From Bacteroidales bacterium UBA6229 (GTDB lineage Bacteria > Bacteroidota > Bacteroidia > Bacteroidales > F082): DNA of 6,688 nt. This document shows positions 1 to 5,714 of the stretch, one piece after another. Both the position numbers and the translations under genes were made by a program. Under the pieces are notes generated by a model. That model ran no database searches, was not told where the DNA came from, and saw nothing but the letters and a program-made list of their open reading frames with translations. Within the stretch, counting starts at the first letter, position 1, and each line of letters opens with the position of its first letter. Location: contig DJWN01000096.1 of NCBI GenBank assembly GCA_002440975.1, positions 1 through 6,688 of the forward strand. The letters are read 5' to 3'.

Positions 1-23
1 ACGACTTTAAAGACAGACTCTAA
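1..23 (+). CDS. Possible 3' end of an upstream gene
   Basis: Reading from base 3 gives Asp-Phe-Lys-Asp-Arg-Leu and a TAA stop at 21-23, three bases before the terminator stem begins. A gene ending directly in front of a terminator is the expected arrangement. Another frame has a TAA at 8-10, so the frame is not certain. Six residues are too few to identify a product. Confidence 0.3.
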
Positions 24-25
24 TT

Positions 26-63
26 CACTTCTGCATCCTCCATAGGGTGCAGAAGTGTTATTT
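26..63 (+). terminator. Intrinsic (Rho-independent) terminator of the upstream gene
   Basis: The left arm CACTTCTGCATCC (26-38) pairs with GGGTGCAGAAGTG (45-57) around the 6-base loop TCCATA. This makes a 13-bp stem with a single G-T wobble, and the outer 10 bp are perfect. TTATTT (58-63) and further T-rich sequence follow directly. On the opposite strand the bases after the stem are not T-rich, so the signal points along the + strand and closes a transcript entering from the left. It also separates that transcript from the GLPGLI/barrel operon. Confidence 0.85.
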
Positions 64-123
64 ACATTTAATTCTACTTAGAAATTGTCAACAAATTGCT
101 GATTAACACTAAAATACAAAGAT

Positions 124-957
124 ATGAAACTAACATTTGTGCGGTTTTTTCTGTTGCTTATTGTAATTCAAATTAAAGCACTGCCGATTTTTGCTCAATT
201 TTTTGATGCTCCTACAAGAATACTTGATTCTGCCAATCTTAAAATAGGCTATACACTAACATGGAAAGAGGACACCAACAATCTGGACCGTATCAGAAAC
301 GAGAATATGATTTTATTGGTTGGTAAGAATATAAGTCTTTTTATGGGCGAAAACTTTTATAATATGACATACTTCGGGCGCAAGGCCGAAAGGGAGGGGC
401 GATTGCAACAATTCATTGAAGCAGATGAGATGGAAAAATACAGGACTCGCTTTTCATACCGGATTTATAAAAACTTTCCTGAAAGCAACTATACTTTTAA
501 TGACAAAGTGATTCCAGATTATTTAGAATACACTGAGGATTTTAGTGTATTTAAATGGGAGCTTTCGGATCAAACTGAAACAATCGGAAATTATAATGCC
601 CAAAGAGCTAACTGCTTTTATGGAGGCAGAAACTGGGTGGCTTGGTACACAACTGAAATTCCGGTAAACGACGGACCATACAAATTTTATGGCCTCCCTG
701 GATTGATTATCAAAATGTATGATACAAATAAGCATTATGTATTCGAAATGACAGAGATTGAAAGATATAAGAATTGGGTGAGTATAGAATACGAGGACAG
801 AGGTTGGATACAAACCAGTAGGGCTGATTTTCTGAAGGCACAGAAAAATTTCAAACTTGATATCATAAATAGGGCTAAAGATGCTGGAGCCAATGCAGTC
901 TCCCAGCAGAGAGTTTACCGAAATATGTTGAAGAAGAATAATCCGATAGAATTTTAA
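124..957 (+). CDS. GLPGLI family secreted protein
   Basis: This 277-residue exported protein belongs to the GLPGLI family (Porph_ging, PF09697/TIGR01200), a Bacteroidota family without an established biochemical function. Residues 1-24 form a signal peptide: MKLTF, a hydrophobic run at about 8-23, and a likely cut between Ala24 and Gln25 (IFA|Q). No lipobox cysteine is present, so it is probably periplasmic or released, not a lipoprotein. The family signature is clear: GGRNWVAWYTTEIP at 167-180, GPYKFYGLPGLI at 184-195, and a C-terminal NNPIEF end typical of the family. Length is normal, so the gene looks intact. The ATG is preceded by an A-rich stretch (ACTAAAATACAAAGAT), as is usual in a phylum that seldom uses Shine-Dalgarno sites; I find no convincing promoter box between the terminator and the start. 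It lies 11 bases upstream of an outer membrane barrel gene and is probably co-transcribed with it. A role in the barrel's assembly, loading or substrate handling is inference only. Confidence 0.9.
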   Translation: MKLTFVRFFLLLIVIQIKALPIFAQFFDAPTRILDSANLKIGYTLTWKEDTNNLDRIRNENMILLVGKNISLFMGENFYNMTYFGRKAEREGRLQQFIEADEMEKYRTRFSYRIYKNFPESNYTFNDKVIPDYLEYTEDFSVFKWELSDQTETIGNYNAQRANCFYGGRNWVAWYTTEIPVNDGPYKFYGLPGLIIKMYDTNKHYVFEMTEIERYKNWVSIEYEDRGWIQTSRADFLKAQKNFKLDIINRAKDAGANAVSQQRVYRNMLKKNNPIEF

Positions 958-968
958 GCACCAACAAA

Positions 969-3614
969 ATGCGAAAATGGATTGTAATTTGTTTCGCCCT
1001 TGCTTTAGCTGCTTTTCAGCTACAATCTTTTTCGCAAACGCTAATTTCCGGTCAAGTAACCGACACTTTAAACAAGCCGCTCAGGGATATCAATGTGATG
1101 GTTTATCCAAAGCATAGCGGCATATTAAAAGCATACGCCATAACCGACCAGAATGGCAGGTATGTGGTTGAGGTAAATTTGGAAACCGACAGTCTCGATC
1201 TGCTGTTGAGCTCAATACACTTTGAACGCATTAAACTAACAATACCCAATCAAACCCAAAAACTGGATTTTTCTTTAAAGCCAGATACCAAATTGCTGGA
1301 AACCATTACAGTAAAGGCAAATCCCATTGATAAAAAAGGCGATACGATAAGCTATTTAGTAGAGCAATTCAAGGGACGTGAAGACCAAACCATCGAAGAT
1401 GTACTTAAGAAACTGCCCGGTATTGAAGTAGAAGAAAGCGGAAAAATACTCTATCAGGGCTTACCTATCAACAAATTTTATGTGGAAGGACTTGACCTTA
1501 CTGACGGCCGATATGCGATGATCAGCAGCAATTTGCCACACGAGTCGGTGTCAACGGTTGAAGTGTTCGAAAAACATCAACCCATCCGTATCCTCGAAGA
1601 TCGCGTGTATTCGCAGCAAGCGGCCCTCAATATAAAACTGAAAAACAAAACCGCTTATACCGGAAGCGGAAGTGTAGCCTCGGGATTATCGCCCTTTTTG
1701 TGGGATTTAAAGCTTACACCCATGTTGCTCAGTACCGATTTCCAGTTATTGGCATCGTACCAGACAAATAACACAGGGAATGATGTTTCGAGACAGCTTC
1801 AACAGTTGATTTCCCGCGATAAGCTGGTGTTTCCGTTCCAGACATCAGAAGCTATTATGTTGTTTGATGGTGCTTCGTCCGAACAATATGGTGCGATTGA
1901 CAAAAAAAGATACCTCGACAATCGGATTCATCTGGCTAATGTGAATGTGCTGGTGCCTTTAAAAAAGGATCTGCAACTGCGTGCAAATGTTTATTTTGTG
2001 GATGATATGCGCAAGAATCAAAGTTTTGAAGAGCGCATCTATTTCCTGCCTGAGGATACCATTCGCCTGAATCAGAATTATTATCGGAGGCAAAATAATC
2101 GCTATTGGCAGGGAACCTTTGATTTGAACCGCAACACCAGTGATAATTATCTTCGAAACAAAACCCATTTCTCCCTGCAACAAGATGCCTATCACGAAAG
2201 GATTGTCAATGCATCTGATACGGTGAACCAATTCCTGTCAGTTCCTTACCATCGGTTTTCAAACACCTTAAATTCTATTTTTAAGTCTGGTGAAATGCTG
2301 ATAGAGTTTCAGTCGTTATTACAATACGACAGAGGCCCTCAGGAGCTATCAGTTGCTCCCGGACAATTTGAAGCTATTGTAAACAGTGGCGAACCTTATG
2401 ATGCAGCTTTTCAATCAGCCACACTCGAGCGCTTTTATGCAGACCATTATCTGGGCAGCAATTTTCGCTGGAAAAGCTGGGTGTTGTCATTAAGGCTTGG
2501 TTTTGCCCTGCGAACCCAAACACTCCGTACCGAACTTCAGATTAGTGATGAGAATACTTTGTTTGAAGCTGGAGAATCATTTGATAATCACATGGAGGCA
2601 AGGCAATATCAGCTTTATATAATCCCGACCTTGCAATACAAACGTAAAGGATTCCGGTTTTCATTCGACTGGCCTTTTAATCAACAACAACTCAACTTAA
2701 AGGAAATCGAAATCGGTAAATCCCAAACATTTACAAAACTGCTTCAGGCTCCTAAGCTCAGTATGGACTATACTTTTGGCGGATTTTGGGATTTGAGAAC
2801 TTCCTGGTATTATTTTCAGCGGATGAGTGATCCAGACAATTTTTATTACGCATATTTATTGAAAAATTATCGAGAGTTAATCAAAACAGAAGCCTTGATT
2901 CAGCAAACAAACCAACATATTGCTTCTGTTTCGTTATCCTATAGAAATGCAATAACTGCCTTTTTCAATACCTTGTCATACTTCTATGTGCAACGCGAAA
3001 TGAACCTTACCTACAGTATGCAACTGCAGGAAAATGGTTCGTTTGTGGTTACTGCACAACAGCTGCCCAATATTTCCACGACGCATAATGTGCAGCTTCG
3101 ATCAAGTAAATACGTGAATGCCTTAAAGTTGTCAATCAGCCTGAATGCTGCTTTTATGCTGAATCAGGGAAAAACACTAGTCAACGAAGCATTGTTTGAT
3201 GCGGAAACTAAACAGTTCAGCCTCACGCCTGAGGTATATTTTCCGACTACTACCTGGCTGAACCTCAACTACAAAATACACTACAACGTGATGAACTCAA
3301 GCATCGAGGGTGAGTTGCGCAATCAAATCCGACTGAATAAGCATTATTTTACGGTTAACCTGTTTCCTAATGACAATCAGATGTTAAACCTTAATCTGGA
3401 GTATTACCAATACAATCAAACCGGATACAATTTTGTTGACTTGATGTATCGCTATAGCTTTAAGAAATCTCGTTTCGACCTTGAGGCACGTTGGAACAAT
3501 ATCCTGAATAGTGATGTTTTTATTGAGAATTACAGCTATCAGTTTACCGTCCTTACCAATTCTCAATCCCTCCGGCCTTCTCAATTTCTGCTCAGTTTAA
3601 AATTTTCATTTTAA
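969..3614 (+). CDS. TonB-dependent-receptor-like outer membrane beta-barrel protein
   Basis: This 881-residue protein has a signal peptide (MRKWIVICFALALAAF, likely cut at S22|Q23). A carboxypeptidase-regulatory-like domain follows at about 25-105 (ISGQVTDTLNKPLRDINV, then ITDQNGRYVVEV). Next comes a plug-like region at about 113-225, with TIEDVLKKLPGIEV (141-154), YQGLPINKFYVEGLDL (162-177) and STVEVFEKHQP (195-205). The rest, about 230-881, is rich in alternating aromatic strands and ends in SLKFSF with a terminal Phe, the usual outer-membrane barrel insertion signal. It is shorter than typical SusC proteins (about 1000 residues), has no STN domain, and has no SusD gene beside it. A glycan-uptake SusCD role is therefore unlikely. 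I see no unambiguous TonB box, although LLETITVKA (109-117) sits where one could lie. The pairing with a GLPGLI gene 11 bases upstream points to a shared transcript. Cargo is unknown; uptake, export or a structural role all remain possible. Confidence 0.85.
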   Translation: MRKWIVICFALALAAFQLQSFSQTLISGQVTDTLNKPLRDINVMVYPKHSGILKAYAITDQNGRYVVEVNLETDSLDLLLSSIHFERIKLTIPNQTQKLDFSLKPDTKLLETITVKANPIDKKGDTISYLVEQFKGREDQTIEDVLKKLPGIEVEESGKILYQGLPINKFYVEGLDLTDGRYAMISSNLPHESVSTVEVFEKHQPIRILEDRVYSQQAALNIKLKNKTAYTGSGSVASGLSPFLWDLKLTPMLLSTDFQLLASYQTNNTGNDVSRQLQQLISRDKLVFPFQTSEAIMLFDGASSEQYGAIDKKRYLDNRIHLANVNVLVPLKKDLQLRANVYFVDDMRKNQSFEERIYFLPEDTIRLNQNYYRRQNNRYWQGTFDLNRNTSDNYLRNKTHFSLQQDAYHERIVNASDTVNQFLSVPYHRFSNTLNSIFKSGEMLIEFQSLLQYDRGPQELSVAPGQFEAIVNSGEPYDAAFQSATLERFYADHYLGSNFRWKSWVLSLRLGFALRTQTLRTELQISDENTLFEAGESFDNHMEARQYQLYIIPTLQYKRKGFRFSFDWPFNQQQLNLKEIEIGKSQTFTKLLQAPKLSMDYTFGGFWDLRTSWYYFQRMSDPDNFYYAYLLKNYRELIKTEALIQQTNQHIASVSLSYRNAITAFFNTLSYFYVQREMNLTYSMQLQENGSFVVTAQQLPNISTTHNVQLRSSKYVNALKLSISLNAAFMLNQGKTLVNEALFDAETKQFSLTPEVYFPTTTWLNLNYKIHYNVMNSSIEGELRNQIRLNKHYFTVNLFPNDNQMLNLNLEYYQYNQTGYNFVDLMYRYSFKKSRFDLEARWNNILNSDVFIENYSYQFTVLTNSQSLRPSQFLLSLKFSF

Positions 3615-3680
3615 TAAAATGTACTTAAACTATTGAAATACAGTTAATAAAGAACTATCCATTATAAAGAAGTAAATTTA

Positions 3681-3711
3681 TTTTAGTACTAAGTATTGCA
3701 TAGTACTAAAA
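3681..3711. promoter_or_regulatory. Palindromic operator, probable PadR binding site
   Basis: TTTTAGTACTA (3681-3691) and TAGTACTAAAA (3701-3711) form a perfect 11-bp inverted repeat with a 9-base spacer. Each arm also contains the self-complementary octamer TAGTACTA (3684-3691 and 3701-3708), with centres 17 bases apart. The first palindrome lies just upstream of the -33 element, and the second lies between the -33 and -7 elements of the padR promoter. A bound protein would therefore block RNA polymerase. PadR proteins are dimeric winged-helix repressors that usually bind palindromes at their own promoter, so autorepression is the natural reading. The assignment to this PadR rests on position, not on binding data. 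Confidence 0.75.
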
Positions 3712-3726
3712 GTCATTATATCTTTG
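3695..3726 (+). promoter_or_regulatory. Bacteroidota-type promoter of the padR-pspC operon
   Basis: The -7 box TATCTTTG (3719-3726) matches the consensus TAnnTTTG exactly. ATTG (3695-3698) lies 20 bases upstream, as expected for the -33 element (TTTG in the consensus, one mismatch). Because the -7 box ends only four bases before the ATG at 3731, the predicted transcription start falls at or within a couple of bases of the start codon. That implies a leaderless or nearly leaderless mRNA. The operator palindromes overlap this promoter. Confidence 0.75.
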
Positions 3727-3730
3727 CCGC

Positions 3731-4081
3731 ATGAATACCGAGAAAAATATTTCACAAATGCGCAAAGGGGTGCTCGAACTGTGCATCCTTTCGGTCATCG
3801 GCAAGCGCAACGAGGTGTATGCTTCCGATATCCTGCACGAGCTAAAACAGGCGCAGCTGATTGTGGTAGAGGGCACTTTGTATCCCCTGCTCACCAGGCT
3901 CAAAAACGACGAACTCCTCAGCTATCGCTGGGAAGAATCCAAATCGGGCCCGCCACGCAAATATTACCAACTTACGGAAAAAGGTCACCAACTTCTCCAT
4001 TCGCTTAAAACCGGATGGCACGAACTTGTTGCCGCCGTTGAGCAGCTTATTGAAACATCAAAAAAAACTAAAAACCTTTAA
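3731..4081 (+). CDS. PadR family transcriptional regulator
   Basis: This 116-residue protein is a PadR-type winged-helix DNA-binding protein of the short class, with a normal length. The helix-turn-helix region spans about 10-60: MRKGVLELCILSVI, VYASDILHELKQ, then the hallmark VVEGTLYPLLTRLKNDELL (45-63). The wing follows (WEESKSGPPRKYYQLTEKG, 67-85). A C-terminal helix from about 86 to 110 would serve for dimerisation. The start at 3731 is preferred because the residues before MRKG resemble the N-terminus usual in Bacteroidota PadR proteins. The alternative is Met10 (ATG at 3758), which would give a normal 5' leader. Only three bases separate its stop from the PspC gene, so the two form an operon. 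It probably represses this operon through the TAGTACTA palindromes. The inducing signal cannot be read from the sequence. Confidence 0.92.
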   Translation: MNTEKNISQMRKGVLELCILSVIGKRNEVYASDILHELKQAQLIVVEGTLYPLLTRLKNDELLSYRWEESKSGPPRKYYQLTEKGHQLLHSLKTGWHELVAAVEQLIETSKKTKNL

Positions 4082-4084
4082 GCA

Positions 4085-5671
4085 ATGAAAAAAACATTCA
4101 CCATAAATCTGAGTGGCCTGATCTTCCATATTGACGAAGATGCTTATGAACTTCTGCAGGCTTATCTGGAAAAATTGAAACAGCACTTTGCGGGAATTGA
4201 AGGGCAGGAAGAAATTGTTGCCGACATTGAAACCCGTATGGCCGAATTACTGCAAGAACGCCTGGGCAGCGAAAAACAAGTGGTTAGTATTGTCGATACT
4301 AATTACGTGATTGATCAGCTTGGCCAGCCTTTTGAAATGGACGATGAAAACAGCACAACCGAAACTGCCGGTAAATCTTATCGCAGGACATCCCGTCGGC
4401 TGTTCCGCGATCCGGATCACAGTAAGATAGCTGGTGTTGCAGCTGGTCTGGCAGCCTGGCTAGGTATTGATGTGGTTTGGGTAAGACTGATTTTTATCTT
4501 GTCGCTTTTCGCGTCTGGCGCAGGCTTACTGATTTATATTGTCCTCTGGATCGTTTTGCCTGAGGCCCTCACCCATGCCGAAAAACTGGAGATGCGTGGC
4601 GATCCCGTCAACATCTCCAATATTGAAAAGTCGGTGCGCAATGAAATGAATGAAGTATCTGACCGGCTGGGAAAAGCTGCCAAACATGCTTCGGATACTA
4701 TAAGCAGGCATGCTCCCACTAGTCGTAACTTTTTCGATCGTTTATTTGGTGCTTTTGGACAGATCTTTATGGCACTTTTCAAAGTGTTTGGAGTAATATT
4801 GGGCATTGGTCTCATCATTGGCGGATTAAGCATGATAACGGCACTGATTGCAGGATTTATCGGATATGAGAGCGTGGGCTGGCTGATTGAATCGGAAGAG
4901 TTCAGGTTCTCGCCCCTGCTGATTGGAGATTTGATTTTTGGCAGCGAATCAGTTGCCAGTCTGGCCGGCCTTAGCATCAGCCTCATTCTATTTATTCCAC
5001 TCATTCTCCTGGTTTATGCTGGCCTTAAACTGGTGTCGGCCGGCCGTTTTAGCATTGGTAGCTTCACACTGGTGAGTATTACAGTTTGGGTTGTTTCCTG
5101 GTTTGTGTTGTTAGGCCTGGGAGTGAGTACAGCCATGAACTTCAGGCAGGAAGCACGTGAAGAAATCACGATTGAAGAGACCTGGCTACCAAACGACCAA
5201 ACACTGTTCATCACTTCTGATCAGCTTCTTACACCTGCCTCGAGGCAGGAAGCCATGATGATTGATGATGAGATCATTTTACTTATTGATAAAAATACTG
5301 ACCGGCTGATGACCTTTCCACAGCTTAGGTTCGTGCCCTCATCTGATTCGCTGGTAAGGATCAGGCAACGGATCTCGGCCAGAGGCAGAACTATCGAAGA
5401 AGCCGAAACACGCAAATACCATATGACCTATGATGCCCGAATAGAACAAAACAATTTGATACTCCCAATGCTTTACAGCTTTCCTGTGGAAGATCTGATA
5501 CGGGCACAGGAATTGAGATTGACCATCGAAATCCCGATAGGAAAACAAGTGCGTTTCGACGAAATGCTCTATGCTGAAGATCTGCCAGAACACCGCAACT
5601 ACCGCTATTTTAAACGTTATGCCGGAAAAACCTGGCTGATGAAGGAACAAGGGTTAACCGAGCTGAGTTAA
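4085..5671 (+). CDS. PspC domain-containing membrane protein
   Basis: This 528-residue inner-membrane protein has a PspC (phage-shock-protein C) domain at about 102-161: RRLFRDPDHSKIAGVAAGLA, then WLGIDVVWVRLIF, and a transmembrane helix ending in WIVLPE. Before it is a soluble N-terminal domain of about 85 residues (MKKTFTINLSGLIFHIDEDA, then EIVADIETRMAELLQERL), of a type I associate with Bacteroidota PspC proteins. After a charged linker (about 165-215) come three more likely membrane helices at about 234-260, 291-316 and 324-351. A soluble C-terminal region of about 175 residues (352-528) follows, rich in beta-strand-like segments and assigned to no family here. With exactly four helices both ends would face the same side, but the topology is uncertain. 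E. coli PspC is only about 120 residues, so most of this protein is lineage-specific. It is the second gene of the padR operon. A role in envelope stress is inferred from the domain and the regulator, not shown. Confidence 0.88.
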   Translation: MKKTFTINLSGLIFHIDEDAYELLQAYLEKLKQHFAGIEGQEEIVADIETRMAELLQERLGSEKQVVSIVDTNYVIDQLGQPFEMDDENSTTETAGKSYRRTSRRLFRDPDHSKIAGVAAGLAAWLGIDVVWVRLIFILSLFASGAGLLIYIVLWIVLPEALTHAEKLEMRGDPVNISNIEKSVRNEMNEVSDRLGKAAKHASDTISRHAPTSRNFFDRLFGAFGQIFMALFKVFGVILGIGLIIGGLSMITALIAGFIGYESVGWLIESEEFRFSPLLIGDLIFGSESVASLAGLSISLILFIPLILLVYAGLKLVSAGRFSIGSFTLVSITVWVVSWFVLLGLGVSTAMNFRQEAREEITIEETWLPNDQTLFITSDQLLTPASRQEAMMIDDEIILLIDKNTDRLMTFPQLRFVPSSDSLVRIRQRISARGRTIEEAETRKYHMTYDARIEQNNLILPMLYSFPVEDLIRAQELRLTIEIPIGKQVRFDEMLYAEDLPEHRNYRYFKRYAGKTWLMKEQGLTELS

Positions 5672-5685
5672 GATTTGTATTTTTG
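5654..5685 (+). promoter_or_regulatory. Probable promoter of the GNAT-hydrolase gene
   Basis: TATTTTTG (5678-5685) matches the Bacteroidota -7 consensus TAnnTTTG. The -33 element is weak: TTA at 5654-5656, 21 bases upstream and inside the end of the PspC gene, is the best candidate. The predicted transcription start near 5690 gives a leader of about 25 bases before the ATG at 5715. If real, this gene is transcribed independently of padR-pspC, although read-through is possible because no terminator lies in the 43-base gap. Confidence 0.45.
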
Positions 5686-5714
5686 CAGGAGATCGAATAT
5701 GTTCACAACATTTT

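Noticed and set aside
63..70. TACATTTA as a -7 box for the GLPGLI/barrel operon
   Set aside because: It misses the final G of TAnnTTTG, and a -33 element would have to lie inside the terminator hairpin, where none is seen.
82..98. Direct repeat AAATTG-N5-AAATTG upstream of the GLPGLI gene, 11 bases apart
   Set aside because: Six-base repeats in A-T-rich intergenic DNA are expected by chance, and no promoter box lies at a fitting distance.
969..3614. SusC-type glycan transporter of a polysaccharide utilisation locus
   Set aside because: There is no SusD gene, no glycoside hydrolase, and no regulator of the usual types nearby; the protein is also shorter and its plug differs.
3607..3621. Inverted repeat CATTTTA-A-TAAAATG across the stop of the barrel gene, considered as a terminator
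   Set aside because: The stem is almost entirely A-T, the realistic loop is only three bases, and no T-run follows. It is too weak to call an intrinsic terminator.
3724..4008. 94-residue open frame overlapping the PadR gene in another frame
   Set aside because: It starts at a TTG inside the promoter, its translation resembles no family, and the overlapping frame is a clear PadR protein.
4534..5004. 156-residue reverse-strand open frame opposite the PspC gene
   Set aside because: It is antisense to the membrane-helix-coding part of a well-supported gene, has no domain signature, and has no promoter or terminator of its own that I can see.
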